Below are positions 50,788-59,932 of a stretch of DNA of 64,000 nt, piece after piece (position 1 is the stretch's first letter; each line of letters starts with the position of its first letter). Location: assembly GCF_014695775.1 (NCBI RefSeq), contig NZ_JACJOX010000017.1, positions 124,001 to 188,000 on the forward strand. The letters run 5' to 3'. Both the position numbers and the translations under genes were made by a program. This DNA comes from Leptolyngbya sp. FACHB-60 (GTDB lineage: Bacteria > Cyanobacteriota > Cyanobacteriia > Phormidesmidales > Phormidesmidaceae). The notes beneath the pieces were generated by a model, which was given only the letters and a program-made list of their open reading frames with translations, searched no databases and was not told the DNA's origin.

Positions 50788-51537
50788 CTAGGGAAAACTA
50801 GGCGCTATGTTGGGCAGCGCTACCCCTGCCCAACGGCGATGCAGCGCCGCCGCCAGGGCATCGACATCGACTCCCTGCCATGGGTCGGGCTGGGCTGGGC
50901 GATAGTCAAGCAGCCAGCGCTGGCGAAGCGCGGCACCTAGCCCGACACGACCGCCTGTCAACCCCGTCAGCAGGCTTACTAGGGCGATGGCGCAGCCTCC
51001 TCGGGGGGGAATCGCCGCCGACCATTCTCGATGACAAGCCAGACCAAAGGCCACCTCAAACTGCCCCTGACTCTGAACCACTAAGCTGAGCGCCTGCGCC
51101 ACCGGGCCACTGTCATTCCAAGAACTCACTCTACTGGGCAGGAGGGGGGCTAAAGCACTTAGGCTATGGGCCGCTCCCATCTGCTGACAAAGGATGGCAA
51201 ACAACTGCTCACAGGCCACAGCCGCCGCCGGAGACAGCTCCAGGTCTTCTACCCAGCGGTGCACAGCGACCCGGTGGTGGCCGTGGGCATCAGCCATTAC
51301 CCACAGATAAGGTAAAGCGTTCAGCGCCACCGCCGAGCTAGTCAGCGATTGAAAGTGGGCTTGCCAGTGCGGCACCGACAGCCGCTCTCCCCTGGCGATC
51401 GCGGCCGCTGTTTGCAGCAAACCCTCTTGCCACCCTAACTCTGCGGTGACTTTGGGGTAGCAAGCCCTGCGATCGCCAATCACAATCGCTTCTAGGGCCG
51501 CCGCCAGGCGATCGTGCTGTGTACCGGCTTGAACCAT
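50788..51537 (-). CDS. Hypothetical protein, possible degenerate ADP-ribosylglycohydrolase fold
   Basis: A 249-residue, Ala/Leu-rich helical protein that I cannot assign firmly. The C-terminal half (PVAQALSLVVQSQGQFEVAF, then AIALVSLLTGLTGGRVGLG) has the rhythm of ADP-ribosylglycohydrolase repeats, where the family has aligned glycine and aspartate residues that bind magnesium. The GGD(A/T)D signature itself is missing, so enzymatic activity is unlikely. Similar unassigned proteins occur in other cyanobacteria. The ATG at 51537 is the only start near the frame's beginning. Confidence 0.7.
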   Translation of the reverse strand: MVQAGTQHDRLAAALEAIVIGDRRACYPKVTAELGWQEGLLQTAAAIARGERLSVPHWQAHFQSLTSSAVALNALPYLWVMADAHGHHRVAVHRWVEDLELSPAAAVACEQLFAILCQQMGAAHSLSALAPLLPSRVSSWNDSGPVAQALSLVVQSQGQFEVAFGLACHREWSAAIPPRGGCAIALVSLLTGLTGGRVGLGAALRQRWLLDYRPAQPDPWQGVDVDALAAALHRRWAGVALPNIAPSFP

Positions 51538-51622
51538 GGCGTATTCCGCTTAATCTATCAACCCCAATGAAGACCCTGTTGAATTTTAAGGGGTGTAGTA
51601 GTCTATTTGCTGGCAGCAATCC

Positions 51623-51628
51623 TATAAT
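51623..51628 (+). promoter_or_regulatory. Consensus -10 box upstream of peptidoglycan-binding gene
   Basis: A perfect TATAAT 60 bp before the ATG at 51689. No clear -35 at the usual distance. A Shine-Dalgarno GGAG (about 51677-51680) is 8 bp before the ATG. Confidence 0.4.
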
Positions 51629-51688
51629 GCTTGCTGTCAAGCCCTTGGGGTTCTCTTGCGTTCTGTCACCCTGCCTGGAGCCAAGTCT

Positions 51689-52471
51689 ATGTTTTGCGTC
51701 TCCCCTTTCATACAACGGATGACTCCAGGGGGGGGCAACCAGCGCGTCTGGGGGGCAGTCGCTGCAATTGCCCTGGGCATGAGCCTAACCACGTCCGTGA
51801 GCTGGGCTCAAACCCCAACCGAGGAGACGCCCCCTGCTAGCCAGCCTGCTACGCCAACGGTGAGCGGCGGTCGCATTGTGCGGCCTACTCTTCAGTTGGG
51901 CAGCCAGGGGGAGTCAGTACGCGAACTACAGTCGATGCTGATGCTGTTGGGCTACTACCCCGGCCCGGTCACCAGCATTTATCAAGAAGATACCGCCGCT
52001 GCTGCCCGTCGGTTTCAAACCGCTGCGGGCATTACCGCCGATGGCATTGTTGGCCCTGCCACCTGGAGTCGCCTGTTTCCGACTCCGCCAGGGGAGGCTA
52101 ACCCACCGACGGCCACAACCTCTGGCAATACAACTCCATCGGCGACTACGGCACCTAGCGGTACAACCCCGCCGGCAACTAATCCCCCGGCCACAACTAA
52201 GCCCCCAGCCACGACCACTCCCCCAGCCACAACCACGCCCGCAAACCCTAGCAGCGGCACGCCAACGGCTCTCCCCGTATTGCGCCCCGGCATGGAGGGC
52301 GACGCCGTGCGGCAGCTCCAGCAGCGCCTGCGCACCAAGGGATTTTACAGCGGTACCGTCGATGGGGTATTTGGCAGCCAAACCGAGGCCGCTGTGCGTG
52401 CTGCCCAGGCCGCCAATGACCTGACTGTAGACGGCATTGTTGGCCCAGCCACCTGGCGAGCGCTTAATTAA
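51689..52471 (+). CDS. Exported protein with two peptidoglycan-binding domains
   Basis: A 260-residue protein with a signal peptide (hydrophobic core about 22-38, cleavage near SVSWAQ), two PG_binding_1 domains (about 65-130 and 200-260) and a Thr/Pro-rich linker between them made of PATTxPPATT-like repeats. Both domains contain GxxVRxLQxxL and the DGIVGPATW motif. It should bind the peptide side of peptidoglycan in the periplasm; no catalytic domain is present. The ATG at 51689 has the best Shine-Dalgarno; an in-frame TTG at 51656 is possible but less likely. Confidence 0.88.
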   Translation: MFCVSPFIQRMTPGGGNQRVWGAVAAIALGMSLTTSVSWAQTPTEETPPASQPATPTVSGGRIVRPTLQLGSQGESVRELQSMLMLLGYYPGPVTSIYQEDTAAAARRFQTAAGITADGIVGPATWSRLFPTPPGEANPPTATTSGNTTPSATTAPSGTTPPATNPPATTKPPATTTPPATTTPANPSSGTPTALPVLRPGMEGDAVRQLQQRLRTKGFYSGTVDGVFGSQTEAAVRAAQAANDLTVDGIVGPATWRALN

Positions 52472-52510
52472 AAGGAAGGAATGACTGCCTGCCGGAAACG
52501 GCTCAAACAA

Positions 52511-52541
52511 AGCCGCCGAAGATATAAAGTCCTCGGCGGCT
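52511..52541. terminator. Bidirectional hairpin between convergent genes
   Basis: Arms AGCCGCCGA (52511-52519) and TCGGCGGCT (52533-52541) with a 13-nt loop. On the minus strand it is followed by TTGTTTGAG. It can end both the peptidoglycan-binding gene and the 99-residue gene. Confidence 0.6.
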
Positions 52542-52567
52542 CAAACATAATGGTGTTAGGTGAAATC

Positions 52568-52867
52568 CTAGTCTGGCCGAACAAACCAGTCGTTTAAAGT
52601 GTTGGCCGACTCAGGCAGAGTGGCGCTGGCGTAGGTGAAGTAAGGGATATCTAAGGCTTCCATAGTAGACATCTGCTGGCCAGCGTGATCCATATAGAGC
52701 ATGTAGTTGCCCATGAGAAAATAAACACCCATTAGGGCAGCAGCAGAGGATGCCACTAAAAAACCTGCCAACATCAGGGAAAATTCCTGACCTTTAACGG
52801 CTTGCTCCATTAGGCGGAGCGCCCAAGCCACTAGGGCAATAACAATAGTCAGGATAAGCAGCAGCAT
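52568..52867 (-). CDS. Hypothetical membrane protein, 99 aa
   Basis: A 99-residue protein with two strong hydrophobic segments (about 2-18 and 30-56) joined by a charged loop (RLMEQAVKGQEF), and a polar C-terminal tail rich in Thr/Ser/Asp. I do not recognise the family. Two HLR1-like sites upstream suggest that it may respond to light stress together with the hli genes. A hairpin terminator lies just after its stop. The ATG at 52867 follows an AT-rich leader without a strong Shine-Dalgarno. Confidence 0.72.
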   Translation of the reverse strand: MLLLILTIVIALVAWALRLMEQAVKGQEFSLMLAGFLVASSAAALMGVYFLMGNYMLYMDHAGQQMSTMEALDIPYFTYASATLPESANTLNDWFVRPD

Positions 52868-52878
52868 GAAACAATAAC

Positions 52879-52936
52879 TTTGTAACGATATGAATAGTCA
52901 GATTAATGACTAAGTCTATATGTTACACATCGTAAC
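52879..52936 (-). promoter_or_regulatory. Two HLR1-like (RpaB) sites upstream of the 99-aa membrane protein
   Basis: On the minus strand, GTTACGAT-GT-GTAACATA (52919-52936) matches 7/8 in each half of the HLR1 consensus, and TATTCATA-TC-GTTACAAA (52879-52896) matches 6/8 and 8/8. The first overlaps the palindrome TGTTAC-N5-GTAACA that also occurs upstream of the short hli gene (12823-12839). Confidence 0.5.
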
Positions 52937-53003
52937 AGGCATTCATAAAACTGGCATGGCTTCCACAGAATGTCTTCAGGTTTGTTCAGCGCAGGGACAA
53001 AGA

Positions 53004-53774
53004 CTAGGCCAAGCGCACGGGCACCTGGCGATCGCGCAAATGCTCTTTCACCTGTTGCACCGTTAGCTGCCCGTAGTGCAGCAGTGAGGCCAGTAGAGCC
53101 GCCTCAGCTTTTCCATCGGTGAGGGCCTGGTGAATATGTTCACAGTTACCGGCCCCGCCGGAGGCTATTACCGGCACCGGCACGCGATCGGCAATAGCGC
53201 GGGTGAGGTCGAGGTCGTAGCCCGACTGAGTTCCATCAGCATCCATGCTGGTGACTAGCAGCTCGCCTGCCCCTTGATTGACGACTTCCTCGGCCCAGGC
53301 TAAGGCGTCAAGCCCTGTATTCTCGCGACCGCCGCGTACGTAGACATCCCAACCTGGGTTACCAGGGTCAAGGCGACGGCGGGCGTCGATCGCAACCACA
53401 ATGCACTGAGCGCCGAAGCGATCGCTGGCTGCTTTAATCAGCTCAGGCCGCTTTACCGCTGCCGAGTTAATGCTGACCTTGTCGGCTCCGGCCCGTAACA
53501 ATTTTTTAATCGTCTCTAAGGATTGCACCCCTCCGCCCACCGTCAGGGGAATAAACACCTGCTCTGCAGTGCGGTACACCACGTCATAGATAATGTCGCG
53601 ATCTTCGTGGGTGGCGGTGATGTCGAGAAACACCAGTTCATCAGCTCCTGCCTGGTTATAGGCCTGGGCTAGCTCCACCGGATCGCCCGCATCGCGCAGG
53701 TCGACAAAATTGACCCCTTTCACCACTCGGCCAGCTTTGACATCTAGACAGGGCACAATCCGTTTGGCCAGCAT
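53004..53774 (-). CDS. hisF: Imidazole glycerol phosphate synthase subunit HisF
   Basis: A 256-residue TIM-barrel cyclase that forms imidazole glycerol phosphate and AICAR from PRFAR with ammonia from HisH. The catalytic aspartates are D11 ([16 protein letters not shown]) and the one in [13 protein letters not shown]; phosphate-binding GGGVQS and ASGGAG loops are present. The ATG at 53774 ([11 protein letters not shown]) is the universal family start. No other his gene is nearby, as is usual in cyanobacteria where the pathway is scattered. Confidence 0.96.
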   Translation of the reverse strand: MLAKRIVPCLDVKAGRVVKGVNFVDLRDAGDPVELAQAYNQAGADELVFLDITATHEDRDIIYDVVYRTAEQVFIPLTVGGGVQSLETIKKLLRAGADKVSINSAAVKRPELIKAASDRFGAQCIVVAIDARRRLDPGNPGWDVYVRGGRENTGLDALAWAEEVVNQGAGELLVTSMDADGTQSGYDLDLTRAIADRVPVPVIASGGAGNCEHIHQALTDGKAEAALLASLLHYGQLTVQQVKEHLRDRQVPVRLA

Positions 53775-53911
53775 TGCGTTCTCCTCCAACGGCAAATTAA
53801 CCCATTCCCCGGTTCCACAATAGAGGATTATGACGATCATCAAAGGCCAAGACGCTGATACACTGTCTCTTGGTTTTATCGTTGGAAACGCAGTTGGAGC
53901 CCTTAGTAGAC

Positions 53912-54112
53912 ATGGCTTTAGAGATTGGCCAGAAGGTGAAAGTATCCCGTCTTCGCGATCGGGTTTCTAAGAATGTGGCGGCTTACCTCGGCAAGCGCGG
54001 CGTCGTGAGCCAGTTCAAAATGGTGGACGGCAGCGACGTTGGTGTTGTGGTCGAATTTGAGGACAACTACACCACCTGGTTCTTTGAAGATGAGCTGTCT
54101 GCCGTTCAGTAG
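53912..54112 (+). CDS. DUF2862 small protein
   Basis: A 66-residue cyanobacterial protein with a compact SH3-like beta fold predicted from [18 protein letters not shown] start, the central [20 protein letters not shown] and the C-terminal WFFEDEL. Function is unknown. The ATG at 53912 fits the family; an upstream in-frame TTG at 53870 would add 14 non-conserved residues. Divergent from hisF with a 137-bp shared upstream region. Confidence 0.82.
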   Translation: MALEIGQKVKVSRLRDRVSKNVAAYLGKRGVVSQFKMVDGSDVGVVVEFEDNYTTWFFEDELSAVQ

Positions 54113-54164
54113 CGGGCGGCCTCGCTGAGGCAATCTTGACTGCTGCTGGCGCTTGGAATAATTC

Positions 54165-54193
54165 CGTCTGCCCCTTTGATTAAGGGGCAGACG
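54165..54193 (+). terminator. Hairpin after DUF2862 gene
   Basis: A perfect 12-bp stem (CGTCTGCCCCTT 54165-54176, complement 54182-54193) with a 5-nt loop, 50 bp after the stop. There is no T-run, so termination efficiency is uncertain. Confidence 0.6.
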
Positions 54194-54401
54194 CGAGGCT
54201 TCTAAACACGGGGTTCTGAAAGCGAAGTAGAGGGAAACCTGGAGCAATCTCCCCTTTTAGAGTGATTTCACCGCTATCAGGTCCCCGAGATGATCGGTAT
54301 TGATTCCCTTAGTGCGGGATGCAGAGCAAATTCGCTTCAATGCATCCTTGGCACTCATGGGAGCAGCGACGACCTGACCAACGCAAAGGCCCCATTTTTC
54401 T

Positions 54402-55502
54402 ATGGCATTAATTCTCACCTATTTAGGTAAGGGCGGCAGCGGCAGTACGACTGTGGCCATTGCCGCCGCTAAGCAGCGGGCGCGGGCCGGGCAGCGGGTA
54501 CTGCTGGCTATTCAAGATGTGACGCCGGCGCCAGCGCTGCTGCTGGATCAGACCCTGACCGTTGAGCCCGGGGAGATAGAGCCCAACCTGTGGGCCATGC
54601 AGTTTCAAAGCGCAGCGCTGCTAGAGCAAAGCTGGGATGAGGTTAAAGCCCTGGAATCTCAGTATCTGCGAACGCCCTTTCTCAAGGCGGTTTATGGTCA
54701 AGAGCTGGGAGTGATGCCGGGCATGGACAGTGCCCTGGCCCTAAACACCCTGCGGCAGCTCAATGCTAGCGATCGCTACGACGTAATCATCTACGACGGC
54801 AGCGATGCTCTGGCCACACTGCGCATGCTGGGTATGCCCGAAATCTTGGACTGGTACCTGCGCCGGTTTCGCGGCGTGTTTCAGCAGTCCGATGTGGGTC
54901 GGGTGATTTCGCCTTTTCTACAGCCCATGGCCGCAGCGGTGCTCGCTGTTGATTGGTCAGGGGATGTGCTCGACCAGCCCACCGGACAGGTGCGATCGCA
55001 GCTTGAAGAAGGCCGCCAGGCGGTGACCGACCCTGGTCGCATGGCCGCTTTCTTAGTCACAACGCCCACACCTGGGTCGGTGGCAACGGCCCGCTATCTG
55101 TGGGGCAGCGCTCAGCAGATAGGCCTCACCGTAGGCGGCGTGGTGGTGAATGGGGGTTCCCTAGACGATGAGCAGGCCACAGCCTTTGCCCCCCTGCCCC
55201 AGGTGACCCTGCCCTCGGTAGTCGAGCAGGGTTGGGAAAGCGCGATCGCCGCCCTGCCCGACCCGGCCCAGTGGGCGACAGCGGCCCCGCGCCCCGTAAC
55301 CATCGATGCGACGGCCAAGACCGTACGGCTCTTCTTACCCAGCTTCGACAAAACCCAGGTCAAGCTCACCCAGTATGGCCCCGAAGTCACCATTGAAGCC
55401 GGCGATCAGCGGCGCAACCTGCTGCTGCCCCCCACACTCCAGGGCAAAGCGGTGGCTGGGGCCAAGTTTCAAGACCAGCACCTGGTGCTTTCCTTTAGCT
55501 AG
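54402..55502 (+). CDS. ArsA/Get3-family ATPase, Get3d-like
   Basis: A 366-residue SIMIBI NTPase. The N-terminal deviant Walker A reads GKGGSGSTT (9-17): the signature lysine (K10) is kept but the second, P-loop lysine is serine. The central part has switch-like DVTPAPALLLDQ and IIYDGSDAL. The last 65 residues (about 300-366) form a beta-rich region ending DQHLVLSFS that fits the small alpha-crystallin-type domain described for Get3d proteins of photosynthetic organisms. The client and role of Get3d are not established; a membrane-protein or pigment-protein targeting job is possible. chlG follows 207 bp downstream in the same direction. Confidence 0.85.
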   Translation: MALILTYLGKGGSGSTTVAIAAAKQRARAGQRVLLAIQDVTPAPALLLDQTLTVEPGEIEPNLWAMQFQSAALLEQSWDEVKALESQYLRTPFLKAVYGQELGVMPGMDSALALNTLRQLNASDRYDVIIYDGSDALATLRMLGMPEILDWYLRRFRGVFQQSDVGRVISPFLQPMAAAVLAVDWSGDVLDQPTGQVRSQLEEGRQAVTDPGRMAAFLVTTPTPGSVATARYLWGSAQQIGLTVGGVVVNGGSLDDEQATAFAPLPQVTLPSVVEQGWESAIAALPDPAQWATAAPRPVTIDATAKTVRLFLPSFDKTQVKLTQYGPEVTIEAGDQRRNLLLPPTLQGKAVAGAKFQDQHLVLSFS

Positions 55503-55709
55503 GGCGATGGCGCAGCCTCCCCAGAGGGGAACCGCGCCTGCTCCAATGTCATCGGTTCCCAGGAAAACCACCCTCGCTTCGGCCAGGGTTTGATTCTGAC
55601 CCGGGAAATGTGGCACCGTAGGTAGTGATTGCGATTCCTCCAGGGGTGGCTGCGCCATCGCCTAAGTTTTGATCGACGTTGTATCAACCTGTAGCAGTTT
55701 TCCCTCACC

Positions 55710-56735
55710 ATGGCTGAACCACCGTCCTCCACTCCGGTCAACGACGCTCCAGACCAAACCCCTACTGCTGAAATTGCCCCCGAGGCCCAGGGCAACGCCG
55801 CCCGTCAGCTCTTGGGCATGAAAGGTGCCAAGTCGGGTGAAACCTCGATCTGGAAGATTCGCCTTCAGCTGATGAAGCCAATCACCTGGATTCCGCTGAT
55901 TTGGGGCGTGGTGTGCGGAGCGGCCTCCTCCGGCAACTACCGCTGGAGTTTGGAGCACGTGCTAATCGCCGCCGCCTGCATGCTGTTTGCCGGGCCGCTA
56001 CTGACGGGCTACACCCAAACCCTCAACGACTTCTACGATCGCGACATCGACGCTATCAACGAGCCCTACCGGCCCATCCCTTCGGGGGCAATTTCTATTC
56101 CCCAGGTGGCAACCCAAATTCTGGTGTTGCTGGTGGCCGGCATCGCCATTGCCTTTAGCCTCGACCGCTGGGCGGGGCACAGCTTCCCAATCATCACCGC
56201 CCTGGCCATTGGTGGCTCATTCGTGTCGTACATCTACTCAGCTCCGCCGCTGAAACTTAAGCAAAACGGCTGGCTGGGCAACTACGCCCTGGGAGCCAGC
56301 TACATCGCGCTACCCTGGTGGGCAGGTCACGCCCTGTTTGGCACCCTGACCTGGAAGATTGTGGTGCTCACCCTGTTCTACAGTCTGGCGGGTTTGGGCA
56401 TTGCAGTGGTCAACGACTTTAAGAGCGTGGAGGGCGATCGCCAGATGGGCCTCAAGTCGCTGCCGGTGATGTTTGGCGTCACCACCGCTGCGTGGATCTG
56501 CGTACTGGCGATCGATATTTTTCAGGGGGGCGTCGCCGCCTACCTGATGGCGATTCACCAAAACCTCTACGCGGTGCTGCTGGTGCTGCTGATCATTCCT
56601 CAAATCACCTTCCAAGATATGTACTTTCTGCGCGATCCTCTGGGCAACGACGTTAAATATCAGGCCAGCGCCCAGCCTTTTTTGGTGTTAGGTATGCTGG
56701 TAACAGGGCTGGCACTGGGGCATACAGCGCTTTAG
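55710..56735 (+). CDS. chlG: Chlorophyll synthase ChlG
   Basis: A 341-residue UbiA-family enzyme that esterifies chlorophyllide with phytyl or geranylgeranyl diphosphate in the thylakoid. About nine transmembrane helices. The two active-site motifs are NDFYDRDIDAINEPYRPIPSG and NDFKSVEGDRQMGLKSLPV. The 40-residue hydrophilic N-terminus before LGMKGAKSGETSIWKIRLQLMKP is usual. In Synechocystis ChlG forms a complex with HliD and carotenoids, which links it functionally to the hli genes of this window. Confidence 0.97.
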   Translation: MAEPPSSTPVNDAPDQTPTAEIAPEAQGNAARQLLGMKGAKSGETSIWKIRLQLMKPITWIPLIWGVVCGAASSGNYRWSLEHVLIAAACMLFAGPLLTGYTQTLNDFYDRDIDAINEPYRPIPSGAISIPQVATQILVLLVAGIAIAFSLDRWAGHSFPIITALAIGGSFVSYIYSAPPLKLKQNGWLGNYALGASYIALPWWAGHALFGTLTWKIVVLTLFYSLAGLGIAVVNDFKSVEGDRQMGLKSLPVMFGVTTAAWICVLAIDIFQGGVAAYLMAIHQNLYAVLLVLLIIPQITFQDMYFLRDPLGNDVKYQASAQPFLVLGMLVTGLALGHTAL

Positions 56736-56819
56736 GGATCCGCGTAATCACCGCTGTACCCTTGAAGAAATGGCCGAAACCCCATACAGTTCACAGAGGA
56801 TGTGAAAGGCAACGCTGCT

Positions 56820-59240
56820 ATGGCTCGATCTTGGTTAACCCGGCTGCCGTTTCCTTCAAGGAAATCGTCGCGGCCCTCAGGACGAAGCAGGTCTGGGGGC
56901 AGTGTGGTCAATGGTGCGCGGGTCTCTCCCCAGCAAGTAGAGTCTCAGCCCGGGCCATCGGGCACCCAGCCGGAGCTGCCACGCAGCTATCGACCCCTAT
57001 TTTTGCGCCCTTTGTTTTGGGTGGTGCTGCTGGCTGGGGCGGGCATAGCCGGAGGCGGCACCCGCGCCTACCGCGTGATCGAGGCGACAAATGCCAACTT
57101 GCCCGACCCTGATCAGGCTCTCACTTACCAGCGCGATGGCACTGTCACCATGACGTCGGCGGACGGGGTGATTTTGCAAAAGCTCGGCCCCGCCTCCCGC
57201 GAAACCATCACCTACGACTCGATGCCCGAGCACCTGGTGGATGCCTTTATTGCCTCCGAAGACCAGCGCTTCTATGAGCACGGCGGGGTTGACTACCGGG
57301 GCATCGCCCGCGCTGTCTGGGCTAACGTGCAAAACCGCGATTTGGTAGAAGGGGCTAGCACCATTACCCAGCAACTCGCTCGCATCGTCTTTCTCGACCA
57401 AGAGCGAAGCTTTCAGCGCAAGATCAAAGAGGCCATGATGGCCACCAAGCTTGAAGAGAGCTTGACCAAAGAGCAAATTATTGAGCGCTATCTCAACTTG
57501 GTATACCTGGGCTCGGGAGCCTATGGGGTAGCCGATGCCTCCTGGGTGTACTTCGGCAAAACTATCGATCAGCTCACCGTAGCTGAGTCGGCGATGATTG
57601 CCGGTATGGCCCCAGCCCCCAGCCTGTATTCTCCAACGGTCAATGCCGAGGCCGCCCGCAGCCAGCGTGATCGGGTCATTCGCCGCATGCTGGCGACCGA
57701 AGCCATCAGCGGCATCGAAGCCGAAGAGGCAATCACCACAGAGGTGGCAGTCACCCCTAACCAGCCCAAGTTTCTCTACAGCGAGTTTCCCTACTTCACG
57801 ATTTATATTCAAAAGCAGCTGGAGGCGCTGCTGCCCCCCGACCAGTTAGAAGCGGGAGGGCTGACGGTAGAAACCACCCTCAACGTCGTCTGGCAACGCC
57901 GCGCCGAAGAAACCGTTGAAGACGCCGTTGCCCGCTATAGCGGTTGGCAGGATGTCGGGCAGGTATCTCTGGTCGCTGTGGATCCCCGCAACGGGGAGAT
58001 CAAGGCCATGGTGGGGGGCACCGACTTCACCAGTGAAAACCAGTTTAACCGGGTAACCCAGGCGCAGCGCCAGCCGGGCTCTACGTTTAAGACGTTTGTG
58101 TATGCAGCGGCGATCGCAGGGGGCATATCACCCTACAAAAACTATATGGATGCCCGTTACGTAGTCGACGGCTACGAGCCAAAGAACTACGGCAAAAACT
58201 ACAGCGGCAGCATGGAGTTGCTCCAGGCCCTGCGCAACTCGGTCAACATTGTGGCCGTGAAGCTGCTGGTGGACGTGGGTTTTGACCCAGTAGTGAAGCT
58301 AGCAGGGCGCATGGGCATTGAGTCGCCGCTGCTGCCCGCCTATTCCCTCGCCCTGGGCACCTCTGAGGTCAACCTGCTAGAACTTACCAGTGCCTATGGC
58401 ACGCTGGCCAACAAGGGTATTCATCGCCCTGCCCACGGCATTCGTCGGGTGCTGAATAGCAGCGGTGAGGTGATCTACGAGCGCCCTAACGAGTCGGAAC
58501 AGGCGATCGACGCCGACAGTGCCGCCATTATGACCTGGATGCTGCGCGGTGTTGTGGAGGGCGGCACCGGCAGCAATGCCTATATAGGGCGGCCGGTTGC
58601 GGGTAAGACCGGCACATCCGAAGAGTATCGTGACCTGTGGTTCGTCGGCTACATTCCCCAGCTGGTGGCTGGCGTGTGGATGGGCAACGACGACAACACC
58701 CCCACCAACGGCGCTAGCAGTATGGCCGCTGGGGTGTGGCAGAGCTTTATGGCTAAGCTCACCGACGATATTCCTGTCGAGGAGTTTCCCAGCCTGCCTC
58801 GGCTGGGTGGGCGCGAGGGCAGCATTACCCTCAGCCCGGTCAAGCCCGGTCGCGTGGTGGCTGAAAGTGGGCCGTCGCGATCGTCCGAGGCCGCCTCTAG
58901 CTCTGGTGGCGGAGAGAGTCGCCGATCGCGACGGTCAGAGAGTAGTTCTAGCGGTAGCAGTGGTAATGACAGCAGTGGCAGTGAAGCCGCAGCGCCTCCG
59001 GCACGATCCTCTGGCAATAGCTCTAGTAGCAGACCACCGGCATCAACCGAACCGGCGGCACCTGTCGTCACGCCAGATCCCCCGGCAGCAGCGACTCCAC
59101 CCGCAGCCCCGCAGCCCATCAACACCGCTCCGCCAGCACCCGCCCCGGTGGCTCCCGCTCCGGCCCCAGCCCCAGCTCCACCGCCGATTGTGGCACCGCC
59201 GCCACCCCTCGAACCTCCCCCGCCTGCCGATGGGGAATAG
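56820..59240 (+). CDS. Class A penicillin-binding protein (PBP1A family)
   Basis: An 806-residue bifunctional murein synthase. A basic N-terminus and one transmembrane helix (about 60-80) precede the GT51 glycosyltransferase domain with the catalytic E147 (SEDQRFYEHGGVD) and GASTITQQLAR. The transpeptidase domain has S421-x-x-K (GSTFKTF), the SxN motif in NSVNIV and K596 in AGKTGTSE. The C-terminal 130 residues are a Ser-rich then Pro/Ala-rich tail of low complexity. The ATG at 56820 has an AAAGG sequence at good distance; a GTG six codons upstream is less likely. Confidence 0.94.
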   Translation: MARSWLTRLPFPSRKSSRPSGRSRSGGSVVNGARVSPQQVESQPGPSGTQPELPRSYRPLFLRPLFWVVLLAGAGIAGGGTRAYRVIEATNANLPDPDQALTYQRDGTVTMTSADGVILQKLGPASRETITYDSMPEHLVDAFIASEDQRFYEHGGVDYRGIARAVWANVQNRDLVEGASTITQQLARIVFLDQERSFQRKIKEAMMATKLEESLTKEQIIERYLNLVYLGSGAYGVADASWVYFGKTIDQLTVAESAMIAGMAPAPSLYSPTVNAEAARSQRDRVIRRMLATEAISGIEAEEAITTEVAVTPNQPKFLYSEFPYFTIYIQKQLEALLPPDQLEAGGLTVETTLNVVWQRRAEETVEDAVARYSGWQDVGQVSLVAVDPRNGEIKAMVGGTDFTSENQFNRVTQAQRQPGSTFKTFVYAAAIAGGISPYKNYMDARYVVDGYEPKNYGKNYSGSMELLQALRNSVNIVAVKLLVDVGFDPVVKLAGRMGIESPLLPAYSLALGTSEVNLLELTSAYGTLANKGIHRPAHGIRRVLNSSGEVIYERPNESEQAIDADSAAIMTWMLRGVVEGGTGSNAYIGRPVAGKTGTSEEYRDLWFVGYIPQLVAGVWMGNDDNTPTNGASSMAAGVWQSFMAKLTDDIPVEEFPSLPRLGGREGSITLSPVKPGRVVAESGPSRSSEAASSSGGGESRRSRRSESSSSGSSGNDSSGSEAAAPPARSSGNSSSSRPPASTEPAAPVVTPDPPAAATPPAAPQPINTAPPAPAPVAPAPAPAPAPPPIVAPPPPLEPPPPADGE

Positions 59241-59369
59241 GCCTTGGGGTAGAGTGCTGCGTTTGAACCAAGAACTATAGACCTCTCAAGGGTCAGACCT
59301 GGGGGTGATCCCTGGTAGTAACCTGCCGTCGTAGGATGATACACAACTGATTTTGGAGTTTAGTTAGCT

Positions 59370-59576
59370 ATGTCACTCTATTTTGCGACCGCAGCGACCG
59401 CAGGTGAAGCTGGTGCAGGTTCATCTCTTGTGCTGGTGTATGTAGTGGGCTTTATCGCCGCAGTTACCCTTGGCTCCGTCGCCTGGTATAACTCCAAGCG
59501 CCCCGCTGGCTGGGAAAACAAAGAGAAGCCTGACTTCGTTCCTACCGTTGATGCAGAGGAAGGCAAAGAGGTCTAG
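59370..59576 (+). CDS. psb35: Psb35-like photosystem II assembly protein
   Basis: A 68-residue protein with one transmembrane helix (about 20-40) followed by AWYNSKRPAGWENKEKPDFVP, the conserved segment I associate with Psb35 (Ssl2148 of Synechocystis). Psb35 stabilises the CP47 assembly module and the HLIPs bound to it. The assignment rests on recall of this segment and could be wrong at the name level; the gene itself is clear. A GGAG sequence lies 11 bp before the ATG. Confidence 0.72.
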   Translation: MSLYFATAATAGEAGAGSSLVLVYVVGFIAAVTLGSVAWYNSKRPAGWENKEKPDFVPTVDAEEGKEV

Positions 59577-59737
59577 GCCATCCGAAACCGCTACAGCTTT
59601 GGCCTCACCGTAGGCAGAGGCATTTGGGATGGCGTTCTAGCGATCGCGCTGCCGTCTGAGCTATAGGCTTGGGCGGCGTTTGTTTTGGTATTTTTCGTCG
59701 TGGACTGCCTTTGGCAGCAGGCCATCGCTAGGCATTT

Positions 59738-59932
59738 TTAATCGACCACCCGCAGTCGTCCCTGGCGAATCGCTTCAAACACCCGTTGGGCCGTCGCATG
59801 GTCTTGATTGCTCAGGGTGGGCTGGCTGAGCAAAAGCTCCATTAGCTCTCGCTGCACCTGGCGACTAATGCGGCGTTCGGCAAAGATTTGATCGACGAGA
59901 GATTTGAGCGACTGGCTGGTGGTTTGAGGCAT
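59738..59932 (-). CDS. Small conserved cyanobacterial protein, 64 aa
   Basis: A 64-residue soluble helical protein (SLKSLVDQIFAERRISRQVQRELMELLLSQ...AIRQGRLRVVD pattern, given in part) of a family I know only from cyanobacteria. Function unknown. The ATG at 59932 (MPQTTSQ) is preferred over one 13 codons upstream. Confidence 0.72.
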   Translation of the reverse strand: MPQTTSQSLKSLVDQIFAERRISRQVQRELMELLLSQPTLSNQDHATAQRVFEAIRQGRLRVVD

